DNA of 64,000 nt from Hetaerina americana (taxonomy: Eukaryota > Arthropoda > Insecta > Odonata > Calopterygidae). The stretch is from assembly GCA_022747635.1 (NCBI GenBank), contig JAKTNV010000176.1, positions 124,001-188,000 of the forward strand, given 5' to 3'. Positions within the stretch are counted from its first letter, which is position 1, and every line of letters starts with the position of its first letter. Below, in pieces: positions 12,515 through 20,801 of the stretch. The notes beneath the pieces were generated by a model. It did not search any database, was not told where the DNA came from, and was given only the letters and a program-made list of their open reading frames with translations. A program made the position numbers and the translations under genes.

Positions 12515-12905
12515 TTTCTTGGAACAGGACATGTCTTCATCGATGACACTTCCTAAAAACCTGAAGCTGAATAACTATATATTCACTTCACCTTCCAAAT
12601 GCGATACTAATCCTTTAACCTTTCCCTCTTATACTCCTAATTTTTTCCTGCTCTATCACAATTCCACATTCCTTACATTTGTCGATGGGGTCTGCTAACA
12701 TGTCTTTGACTTTCAGTTCACTATCTACTAATAGCTACAGTCATATCATCAGCAAACTAGATGTATTCCAATTAATTAACTCCGATTTTCATTCCTTCGT
12801 CCATTCTTTCATTATCTCTTTCAATTAGATATCAAATAGGTCTGGTGACAGGACGGATCCAACACTCTTTCCTATTCCAATCTCCATTTCTTCACATGCT
12901 TTATC
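12515..12905 (-). pseudogene. Non-LTR retrotransposon reverse transcriptase fragment
   Basis: On the minus strand, broken frames spell RT landmarks in order: a GSVLSPDLFDI block (motif like G.VLSP.LFN), then an FADD-type catalytic box seen as LLMI/ADDMT in neighbouring frames near 12755, and finally FRFLGSVIDED near 12530. That order is found in RTE/R4-like LINEs carrying Y/FLGS. Multiple stops and frameshifts make it dead. It sits head-on to the plus-strand LINE that starts about 100 bp further right. Confidence 0.6.
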
Positions 12906-12989
12906 AAATGTGTCCTATTTTCATCGGAAAGTTACAGACACACAAACTGGCCGCGTAAATAGCTGTTTGAGTCGCTTATATCTCAAATC

Positions 12990-13990
12990 TATATTTATAT
13001 CACCACGGTTTCCAAGATGGTAGATCCTACGAGACACAACTTGCGCTTTTTGTTCGTGATATTTTTATGTCGGGGGAGAGCAATTGTCCAGTGGACGCGA
13101 TTTTTCTAAATTTAAGGAAGCCTTCCACAAAGTACCTCATAGTAAATTACTCGCAAGGCTAGAAGAATATAGTATAGATAATAGTATCCGGGGTTGGATC
13201 AAAGACTTTTGGAATGGTCGGATTGAAAGAGTAATGATCGATGGAGTTGCTCAAATGCAGTTCAAGTTACTTCAGGTGTTCCCCAGGGAAGTGTCATCGG
13301 ACCTCTCTTGTTCGAACTCTACGTTAACGACGTTGACTCCGAAGTCACTAGTAAGATGAGTTTATTTGCCGACGATGTAATGATTTACCATCATATCCTT
13401 GGTACCGAGGACACAGCGGCTTTGTCAGATGATCTTAATTTTATAAAACGCTTGTGTAGTACTTGGCAATTAGAATTAAACATAGAAAAGTGCGTACTCA
13501 TACATTTTTGGAGAAATAGCATTTCCCACCAGATGGCCAACTGAATTGGGAACACCGAAATGGAATGTGTAGACTCAATTTAATACCTAGACGATACCTG
13601 CACTCACGATTTCTCCTGGGTGGAACACATGCAGGGAATATGTAGACAAGCCAACAAACAATTATGATTTATCAGAAGAGTACGATGAAAAGGTGAAAGA
13701 AAAATGTTATCTGTCGTCAGTTGGGCCTTATGTATAATATGTTGCAAGGATACGGGATCCTTTAAATATTAGATTGAGTGCCGAATTAAATCGCAAGCAG
13801 AGTAGGGGAGCTAGATTCGTAAAACGCTGTTATGATAAACTTAGAAGCATATCTAAAGTATTATAGCAGCAAGGCTGGGAATCACTCACGGAGCGATGGT
13901 TACATTTCAGATTAAATCCCTTGCATTCATTCGAAGGAGGTCTCTTTAGCAGTGATGATGGACATTTATTATTACCCCCATCGGCCTACG
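12990..13990 (+). pseudogene. CR1/jockey-like LINE reverse transcriptase, decayed (family L-A)
   Basis: The frame at 13084-13359 gives the RT palm entry (a DFSKFKEAFHKVPHSKLLARL block, equivalent to LDFSKAFD) and GWIKDFWNGRIERVMIDG. The frame at 13308-13544 gives ELYVNDVDSEV and the catalytic FADDVMIYH. Further broken frames to about 13900 contain FIRRVR and GARFVKRCYDKLRSI followed by GWESLTERW, the post-RT region. The same protein family recurs at 39563-40190, 41100-42400 and 45028-45180. Frameshifts and stops make it inactive. Confidence 0.8.
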
Positions 13991-14359
13991 GGAGGAGAGA
14001 TCATACTAATAAATTTAGAGACATTTAGCGTAGAACGGATGGGTTTAAGATATCATTTTCTCCACGAACGATTGGGGATCATAATAACATTGTTCGACCG
14101 TGGTAGGGTCATTTTGAGTAAAAGTATTCTGGTGTGTATTCCCCCCCTGCCACTCACCCTGGCGGTGGCTTGCACAGTAGATATAAATAAATGAAATTTA
14201 AAAAAATAAATACCACTAAGCCCGCCTCTTACTCCAACCGATCACGCCAACGCCTTCCTTCGATGTTGCAAATGCCAAACCTAATTCCAACGCTTAGGCC
14301 ATCAGACCCGTTTTGCATGGGGCTTTCTTCGGCACTGATGTGATGGTCACAATGGCTGG

Positions 14360-14740
14360 TATATGAGACAGCTTTTATTTGGCAATGAAAGCCAGGTTTC
14401 CTGCATCGCGCACCCTGTCCGATATTTCTTTCGAGGAAGGCCTAAAATAAAATTAGCAAAATGATAATAAAATGGACAAAAAGCCAACCCTATTTTTTTA
14501 ACTAGGGAATGATCTATATATCTATTAAGTAAGATTATATTCATGGTTTTTAACGACGAATTTTTAAAATCAGAGCAAACATATAGTACGCAGGATCAGT
14601 TACATCATGCTCTGCGCGGTGAATGGGACCCAGCGTCCCGCCACGAGGGGGTTTCCTACCCTTAGATCGGTCGTGATGACGGGATAATATTCTTCCGAAG
14701 ACGACCTACAAAAAAATGAGAACATATTTAGCAACTAGAG
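14360..14740. repeat. Dispersed noncoding repeat, copy 1
   Basis: Shares long collinear similarity with 46960-47330. Common blocks include CCGATATT(T/C)CTTTCGAGGAAG, GACGAATTTTT(G/A)AAATCAGAG, GGACCCAGCGTCCCGCCACGAG and GTCGTGATGACGGGA. A partial copy lies at 46235-46340. There is no coding capacity; it is probably a nonautonomous element whose class I cannot determine. Confidence 0.7.
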
Positions 14741-16740
14741 CTACCACCAAGATAGAGAATGCTTATTTCCATGTTTCACGTATTTGAAGCATTGCAAACT
14801 ACCGGTATGTCATTCGAGGGCAAACATTCTTTATGTACCCAGGGCATATTAAAAATGCAAAGGTTATGCTATGCCATCGGCCACCCGAGTTTTCCCAGGA
14901 GTGTCTGATACTCTTCATGAGATTAGGGAGGCTTAATAAAACTTCATAAGATTAGACTCTCAAACGAATAGGTTTAATAGATTATGTGGTTCCTGATGAT
15001 AGGTTTAAAATGGTGTTTTTATCTGAACACAGTTATGGACAGCATAACAACAGCTGCTACTCTCATCAATTAGGGGTTAAATGGAATCATCATTATATTT
15101 AAAACGTATGTAGGTATGTATGTTTGTGTGTATGTACGTGCGAACATGTTATGATGAATGAATATGCACGATTGCATTTGTTTCTATGTTTTTGTATGTA
15201 ATCGTATATTTGAAGTAGTGGAGGTTATATTTAAGAGCAAACATATCACTCTACTTACATGTATTGACTAGAAATGGTGGTGGCAAAATGCGTATCGCTC
15301 TTGAGTCCGATAAATTGTTACTGCTTCCTTTGCATTTTGACATTGACAATAGTGTGCCTCATGCATTAGTGTGTGACTTTGTCAGTTCGTGTCCTGTCAT
15401 TGCCTCTTGTGGACACCCCCTGCCTTTCCCAGGGACCTGTAGGACATTACATGGATGTAGATTTCCAATGTCTGCATAATTTCACTAATGAGCCGATATT
15501 TACGGAATCGCCACCCGATGCATTGTACTGGGATTCCATGGTTGGCACGCACTATTTCTAGGATAGATTTACTTCGCCCTCCAACGGAGGAGTAGCCTTC
15601 GGTACATTAAATGGCAACACGAAGAAAGTGTTCACGTTTTTACAATCGTCGGCGCACCTGTGATACCCTTCAGAGTGTATTTATAGGGCCTTCACATAAG
15701 CCACTCAGCTGCAAAACCCACATTTGAGGGTTTTATTCTTATTTATGGGTGCCCCCCGCCTATATCTCTGTACCCCCCGCCACACGCCCTCGCAGCGGCC
15801 TGCTGGGGACAATAAACATACAGCTAGCTAACATCCGCGGTAAACCAGAAATGTCGCTCGGCACCAGAGGAGCCTAAGAACAAAGAGCGTATTAGTCAAT
15901 GGAATGTGAACCCGTGACATCGAGAGAGTATGCTAAGGTGTACTATCTAAGGCTACGGATGGTTCGGATGAAAAATATATTTAAACGGATGCATGTCTCT
16001 TCGTAATTCGGTAAATATTGAAATTGTAGTCCTAAGAGGAAAATGCTCAATAGTTGTTCAAAGAGTCGCGTAAATCTAAGTTCACTAATATTCGGTCGGC
16101 CGCCATCTTGAACCATTTTTTGAAGATAATGGGATCTATTAACTATGACAGGTTAAAATTATATTAATCTGCGAAAGGGGAAAATATAATTAAAGTTAAT
16201 AATTTATTAAGTAAATGATAATGAACGAACTGTATTAATATATTAATTTGTACATGTTAATTAAAATTTTACTTAATAAGTGAAACTTATTACGCATTGA
16301 TGACGCCATGAGCGAATTTCCGGTCTTTCAGTCGTCTTGTTGGGCAGTTGGCGCCTGAATCTGGGTGTAGTCCTTGCAGGTTGCTTATGAAATTGAGTGT
16401 TTTGTTGTGGCTCTAACTTAATGTAAAATATTTGTCTTAAGATTTTAGTGCACCTGACAGAATTGGTAGAACCTTTCTGGAAGGAGCAGGACCTGGGCTG
16501 AAAGACGCATTTCTCGTAACGAGGTGTGAGGCTATGGAAAGGTTTCCCGGTAAAATCATGCTGTGACTGTAAAAGGAAGATGTTTGACTTGAGAGGATTA
16601 GTGAGAAGAATTGCACATTCTTTCGCCCAAGAATCACTCCCACTTTCCCCCTCTACGTGCACGGTCGAGGGGGAGAGCGGGGGCGATGCTTTGGGTGCAC
16701 TCATGATGGTGATTTTGTTTATATTAAGTGCTTTAATTCA
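14741..16740. other. AT-rich noncoding DNA; possible LINE 3' tail
   Basis: No gene is supported. A TATG/TGTA-rich low-complexity patch lies at about 15105-15200. A C-rich segment at 15745-15830 ending in AATAAA resembles the 3' end following the LINE at about 14130-14200 and may be another LINE 3' UTR. Frames at 16273-16744 occur on both strands without motifs. Confidence 0.4.
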
Positions 16741-16761
16741 CTAATTGGCATCTTTCTCTTA

Positions 16762-16952
16762 GTAGTAGTAGTAAGTTGAGGGAGGCGGGCGGAAGCTGAG
16801 AAACCCGGTGTCGGCACTGGTCTACTCTCATTGACGAAAGGCCCCAAGGGGATCACAGCTTAACGTCCTGTAGAAAGCACTTCAAGTAGGATCGGGATGC
16901 CACTGAAAAATATCTGTCGCCCCCGTCATTAGAACCTGGGGCCTCTGGGTGG
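16762..16952 (-). mobile_element. tRNA-derived SINE, 5'-truncated, with 12-bp target duplications
   Basis: Minus-strand copy of the family at 1494-1785 and 50324-50624. The (TAC)n tail is at 16762-16773; the body matches through the segment equivalent to TGAAAAATAT and the B-box. The copy then stops, so the A-box half of the head is lost. Perfect 12-bp repeats ATCTTTCTCTTA flank it at 16750-16761 and 16953-16964. They show that the truncation happened at insertion, as in LINE-mediated retroposition. The Polinton inserted 24 bp beyond. Confidence 0.9.
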
Positions 16953-16987
16953 ATCTTTCTCTTACTTTCATTGATGTTTGGGTAGCC

Positions 16988-16993
16988 ATGGTT
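16988..16993. repeat. Polinton target-site duplication, left copy
   Basis: ATGGTT directly precedes the left terminal AGT. An identical ATGGTT follows the right terminus at 33656-33661. Six base pairs is the characteristic Polinton/Maverick duplication. Confidence 0.95.
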
Positions 16994-17480
16994 AGTAGGG
17001 GGAAAATGTTTGTCCTGGCGCAGGTTTGACCTTGACATTCCAACCCGGAACTATCGGTCGCAGAGAAAAACAAATGACGTCACGTGAAAGAGGGGGGCAT
17101 TTGTCCTTCAAAGGCAATATAATTGCATCACGTCAACCCAACCCACGCAGGAAAAATCATCCTGGCGCAAGTTTCACCTTGAAACTCAAACCCGGATACA
17201 TCAACAACTATCGGTCGTAGAGAAAAACAAATAACGTCACGTGAAAGAGGGGGGAGGGAGCATTTTTCCTTCATATGCAATCTAGTTGTATAACGTTAAC
17301 CCAACCCATGCAGGAAAAATCATGACCCAAGGCCATCGCCTCTTATATCTCCAGAACTATCGATTGAAGAGTACAACAAAAGGTGCCAAGTGAAAAGGGA
17401 GGCAATTATACTTCAGATAAATGCCTTAAAGTGTCCCCTTTAAATTGAACAATATATAGATTTCATCAATTATCTCGTTA
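16994..17480 (+). repeat. Polinton left terminal inverted repeat
   Basis: Matches the reverse complement of 33169-33655 with only scattered substitutions and small indels, mostly in the inner third. Inside it are two tandem units (about 17014-17160 and 17161-17323), each carrying CCTGGCGCA, ACTATCGGTCG and AACGTCACGTGAAAG-type blocks. A third, degenerate unit runs to about 17415. The outer unit contains TGACGTCACGTG at 17075-17086, a CRE palindrome overlapping an E-box palindrome. TIRs are the expected substrate for terminal-protein priming and integrase binding. Confidence 0.93.
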
Positions 17481-17726
17481 ATTTCCTATCAAATACCCTA
17501 GTGCTGTAAAATAGAATTGGCAGATAAAAACATAGGACACAGGCCATCACCTCTGTCCTATCGATAACCATCCCAGCATCCGGTATAGGACCCGCCTTCT
17601 AGAAAATCCAAGATGGCGTGTTTCAGGAACGGCTTCTCGTATCTACTACCCTAGTGCTGCCATATCCCATTGGCAGTTACCAAGATCTTAACAAGTGAGG
17701 TTGCAACGTGACTCCTCCCACTTATG

Positions 17727-17761
17727 TATATAACTAACCTCTTCCGAAAAGAAGCTCATTC
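17727..17761 (+). promoter_or_regulatory. Core promoter of the 17771 gene (TATA + TCATTC initiator)
   Basis: TATATAA at 17727-17733, and an arthropod-type initiator TCATTC at 17756-17761 whose A lies 31 nt downstream of the TATA start. The start codon is at 17771, so the leader would be about 13 nt. The same spacing and initiator recur upstream of the dUTPase gene and upstream of the PX gene. Confidence 0.7.
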
Positions 17762-17770
17762 TCCGTCAAC

Positions 17771-18364
17771 ATGAGCGTGAAAATTGACTTTTTATGTGCT
17801 CGCTTGGGTGACGCATATCTGCGCATGGAGCGAATAGAAGATGAGGATGCGTACTCAATATGCATCCCGAGAGAAAGAATTGAAAATACCGATTTTATGC
17901 TATCAGTTTCTTTCCTAACTACGTACTACTGTGTGTTCCGACACCAGAACCGTGAGTTTGATGTCGTCGGGCAAAAAGTGAAATTTTCCGGCTTTCAAGA
18001 TGGAAGTGGGAGAGTCGTGAGATTCAACATCACCCAGGCATCTGACATCTCCGATCCTGAGAAGCGTCTAAAGGCCGAGGAGCAGCTTCCCTTCATTTGG
18101 CTGGACGTGTACGAAGCACATCGCCCGCAATCGAGAGTAAATGGAGGATATGTTCTAGAGCGTCGAGGAAGAACTGAGTTTGACGGTGGATCGCAATTTG
18201 TTAGCAAAGGAGATCGCGTGGAAGTTGACGGAGTGAAGCCAGTTTGCTACACGGACCATAAAGAATCGAAAGTGCGATACTGTACCACGGACCATATCCG
18301 AGGCACCCGTCTGAGAGTGATCAAATTTGTACTCAAATTTGAAGATGAAATGTTTGTATATTAA
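17771..18364 (+). CDS. Orphan Polinton protein, 197 aa
   Basis: The only rightward gene at the left end of the element, next to the TIR. I do not recognise the family. The protein is mixed in charge and probably beta-rich, with short alternating hydrophobic segments throughout. It has no signal peptide or membrane helix, and only a few cysteines. The ATG at 17771 is supported by a TATA/initiator pair directly upstream; AATAAA sits 5 nt after the stop (18369-18374). It converges on the leftward gene block, ending 159 bp from the 18524 gene. Being transcribed apart from the structural block, it may be an early or accessory function; that is inference. Confidence 0.8.
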   Translation: MSVKIDFLCARLGDAYLRMERIEDEDAYSICIPRERIENTDFMLSVSFLTTYYCVFRHQNREFDVVGQKVKFSGFQDGSGRVVRFNITQASDISDPEKRLKAEEQLPFIWLDVYEAHRPQSRVNGGYVLERRGRTEFDGGSQFVSKGDRVEVDGVKPVCYTDHKESKVRYCTTDHIRGTRLRVIKFVLKFEDEMFVY

Positions 18365-18368
18365 AGTA

Positions 18369-18464
18369 AATAAAAGTTTATTATTGAACATTGTTTTTTA
18401 TTACTCATTTTATGGAATATAAGGTTAGAAATAAAACACGGATACGGGTTTTACATAATTTATT
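18369..18464. terminator. Convergent polyadenylation region
   Basis: AATAAA at 18369-18374 on the plus strand serves the 17771 gene. TTTATT at 18459-18464 (AATAAA on the minus strand), and further TTTATT copies nearby, can serve the leftward block. Tail-to-tail genes share this short AT-rich interval. Confidence 0.6.
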
Positions 18465-18523
18465 AAAGCATACATACATTTTTTTACTGGTTTTCATTAC
18501 AACAATAATAATTTTTACATTTT

Positions 18524-18994
18524 TTATTCACAAATTTTATTTTGAATACACCATTCAGCCAACTTGAAACAGTTTTTTCTTGCACATTGTGTGGTATTCT
18601 GGTGTGCAGGTAATAAGCATCCCTCATGTGTAGTTAATTTCTTGAGCGAGGGACAGCCGTACAGTTCGAGATTAGCAACACAAATTCCCTCGGGAAGAAG
18701 ACCGTTTAAGAAAGATGCCTTTTGTACACCCTTGGTATATAAATATTTATATGGCCTCGTATAATTGGATAATACACTCTCCAAATCAGAATAATCCACG
18801 TCTCCAGAATATTCCGTCAAGCCGTGATAATTGTTACGCAGCCAAGTCGCCTCTTTAGTATAAAGAATTCTCGCCGGCGATTTAAATAGCCACGTATTAC
18901 AACATTTGTTCTGGACAGCGATGATTGCCAATTCCTTGACAATAAATTTTCCATCGCTGGTCATAAATCCTTGAAATTCGATAATGGCACTCAT
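18524..18994 (-). CDS. Orphan Cys/His protein A, 156 aa
   Basis: Most distal gene of the leftward block. It has a hydrophobic beta-strand-like N terminus (IIEFQGF, then KFIVKELAIIAV) and a C-terminal metal-site-like pattern: C114-P, C126, H131, C137 and a closing LAEW (W148). The 174-aa gene at 19743-20267 shows the same layout (C111-P, C124, H129, C136, LAQW147) and a similar N-terminal strand. The two are therefore probably paralogues in one element. The N-terminal QGF and KELA blocks recall a widespread arthropod family that I suspect has an RNase H-like fold, but I cannot confirm it. No catalytic function is assigned. Confidence 0.8.
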   Translation of the reverse strand: MSAIIEFQGFMTSDGKFIVKELAIIAVQNKCCNTWLFKSPARILYTKEATWLRNNYHGLTEYSGDVDYSDLESVLSNYTRPYKYLYTKGVQKASFLNGLLPEGICVANLELYGCPSLKKLTTHEGCLLPAHQNTTQCARKNCFKLAEWCIQNKICE

Positions 18995-19134
18995 CGCGAT
19001 GTATGTCCAACTTACAAGGTTTTTACACCCAATGCCAGGGGTTGAACTTACATCAAGACCTTTTAACTTACAGAACTTTCATTCGTGCCAGAGGTTAAAA
19101 AGTCTTACATTCACACACAGGAAGCCAAATACTT

Positions 19135-19713
19135 TTAGTCATCAGCCGAATCATACGCAATGAGTACCTTCTCCAATTCAAGCCTCTGTATATCACAATT
19201 TGCAATATTATTTGCTAATTTATTCGCGAGAAACTGTTTTATTTTTTGACGACTATCCAAAAGCCTCTGGAGAAATAGATTTATCAGTTTGAAGAGTTGT
19301 ATTAGAGCCCCCCACTCATCACCATTCAAGTTGACGGTGTTTTTCGTTAAATTGCTTTTCAAAACCAAATGTCTCTTCCCAAAGTAATTTGCATATGCCA
19401 AGCAGGGTGACGTTAACACACCTTTTTCTCCCCTATAAAAGTACACGTTTACAGTCTCTATCGAATTTGAGATGCTTTCCCATTCACTTTGTGAAAATGT
19501 TACACTTTTTTTACCGTTAAATTGAACCACTGATTCAAAGTCACTTCCGTAACCAATGCACACGCTCTTTGTCTTTGTCTCATTCAAATAATACACAGTT
19601 TGAAGAAGTAAATTGTTCAAAAGTCGAGGCGGAGAGCAAGTCGAATGTCCAGCAGGTCTCTTTCTCTTCACCGGTGGTGACTGGAGAACCGCATCCACTG
19701 ACGGCTGCATCAC
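19135..19713 (-). CDS. Nuclear-type protein with a duplicated EW domain, 192 aa (possible ssDNA-binding protein)
   Basis: A short N-terminal tail contains a basic nuclear-localisation-like run (VKRKRP, residues 15-20). Two repeats of one domain follow, at about residues 50-93 and 100-148. They are recognisable from KSVTFSQSEWESI with a trailing ETVNVYF, and NTVNLNGDEWGAL with a trailing KLINLFL. The strand-turn-EW-helix pattern resembles the C-terminal part of PC4/SUB1-type ssDNA-binding domains (LN.EQW..L). The similarity is short and is my inference. The protein ends with a Lys/Glu-rich helix. It lies 29 bp from the 174-aa gene and 140 bp from the 156-aa gene, in the same direction. An ssDNA-binding role would fit protein-primed strand displacement. 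Confidence 0.78.
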   Translation of the reverse strand: MMQPSVDAVLQSPPVKRKRPAGHSTCSPPRLLNNLLLQTVYYLNETKTKSVCIGYGSDFESVVQFNGKKSVTFSQSEWESISNSIETVNVYFYRGEKGVLTSPCLAYANYFGKRHLVLKSNLTKNTVNLNGDEWGALIQLFKLINLFLQRLLDSRQKIKQFLANKLANNIANCDIQRLELEKVLIAYDSADD

Positions 19714-19742
19714 GACTGAAGTCTAGCGTGTATTAAAATTGC

Positions 19743-20267
19743 TTAAGAGATCGGCGATGGAAGAGGGGATGGGGAACAGTCATCTGGGCAGGGCTCAACC
19801 TCAGCCTTGAGGCGGTTGTATTGCAACCACTGCGCCAGAGAGTGCGCGTTTCTGAGGGCACAAACGCTACTGCGCAATTTATGACAGGGATTCAGGCAGG
19901 AAAATGAGGGGAAGGTACATTTCTCGGGATGGGGGCAGGCCAGCTCCTTTTCCATGCAAATGAACGTGCGCCCCGTGAGATCAGAGAGAAATTCGCACTC
20001 TGCCTCGCTAAATGCGTAAAGCCCCGTGACCCCCTCTATGATGGCTTCCAAAGCTGGGGCCAACTCGATGTGTGAGATGAAGCCGTGCTCAAACGAGGTC
20101 TCCTCGTTGCAATGCAGTGGATCTTGAAATCGAAGCTTCTTTCCTCCAGCTGTGAGCTTTCCATGACGACGAAAGCTGCCCCAGAAGAGACGATTGCTAT
20201 CCAAATCGACGGCTGCCATCTCCGTAACTCCCCCCTTTGAAAAGCACACGGCCACGATGATCTGCAT
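19743..20267 (-). CDS. Orphan Cys/His protein B, 174 aa
   Basis: Paralogue candidate of the 156-aa protein. The C-terminal pattern is C111-P, C124, H129, C136-A, LAQW (W147), preceded by FLSDL and an ICM.KE.ACP stretch that aligns with FLNGL and ICV.LE.GCP in the other protein. The spacings between the Cys/His residues differ by at most one. The N terminus (IIVAVCF, VTEMAAVDLDSNRLFWG) reads like the first strands of an alpha/beta fold. The C-terminal 25 residues are Pro/Ser-rich and extend past the paralogue. The gene starts 34 nt after the protease stop in the same direction. Function unknown. Confidence 0.8.
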   Translation of the reverse strand: MQIIVAVCFSKGGVTEMAAVDLDSNRLFWGSFRRHGKLTAGGKKLRFQDPLHCNEETSFEHGFISHIELAPALEAIIEGVTGLYAFSEAECEFLSDLTGRTFICMEKELACPHPEKCTFPSFSCLNPCHKLRSSVCALRNAHSLAQWLQYNRLKAEVEPCPDDCSPSPLPSPIS

Positions 20268-20301
20268 CCTTTGGCTTTCTCTTCCGCAATGGATGTTTTC
20301 C

Positions 20302-20799
20302 TCACCAATTCGTCCTATTTATTCTGGAACAGCACCGTTGAGCTCTAGGGTGACATCTGACGCGTCGTAGTTGGTTGAAGGTTAGACGGAACAGCTTCAA
20401 GGCTCGGCAGTCGTTGAGATGGGGGATGGTTTGGTGGAATTGGTTGAGGAATTTGTGTAGTTTTTGTCCTAAAGATTTACTCGCGGTATAGAGACAGCAG
20501 TATTCACCGCAAATATCCGAATGAAAGCTTTGAATTTGTACGCGATTTTGAGTGACTGTGAATGGTTTTAAAAATTGGCGTACGTTCGCTACGAAGGGAG
20601 GCAGACCATAAGAATCAAAATACTCGGCTGAATGATTGTCCAAGTATATCCCCACCCAGTGAGAACCCGGTAAATTAGAAGGATCTAAATTAACTATGTA
20701 AACTCCATTTTGAGGTGATTTTGGTAACCTATCAGATGCATAGACTCCGCGGAATATTTTTAATTGTCTTAATAACGTATCTATCTGCACGCTATCCAT
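20302..20799 (-). CDS. Adenain-like (Ulp1-fold) maturation cysteine protease, 165 aa
   Basis: Predicted to process capsid proteins during virion maturation, as adenovirus protease does. The catalytic residues appear in the family order: H47 in GSHWVGIYLD, D62 in EYFDSYG, Q90 (oxyanion hole) seven residues ahead of the nucleophile C97 in SDICGEYCCLY. The His-W pair and the CG.YC box are diagnostic. At 165 aa it is slightly shorter than the usual about 200. The last 30 residues are basic and Cys-rich. It begins two nucleotides after the major capsid stop codon, so the two are probably translated from one mRNA. Confidence 0.93.
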   Translation of the reverse strand: MDSVQIDTLLRQLKIFRGVYASDRLPKSPQNGVYIVNLDPSNLPGSHWVGIYLDNHSAEYFDSYGLPPFVANVRQFLKPFTVTQNRVQIQSFHSDICGEYCCLYTASKSLGQKLHKFLNQFHQTIPHLNDCRALKLFRLTFNQLRRVRCHPRAQRCCSRINRTNW

Positions 20800-20801
20800 G
20801 A

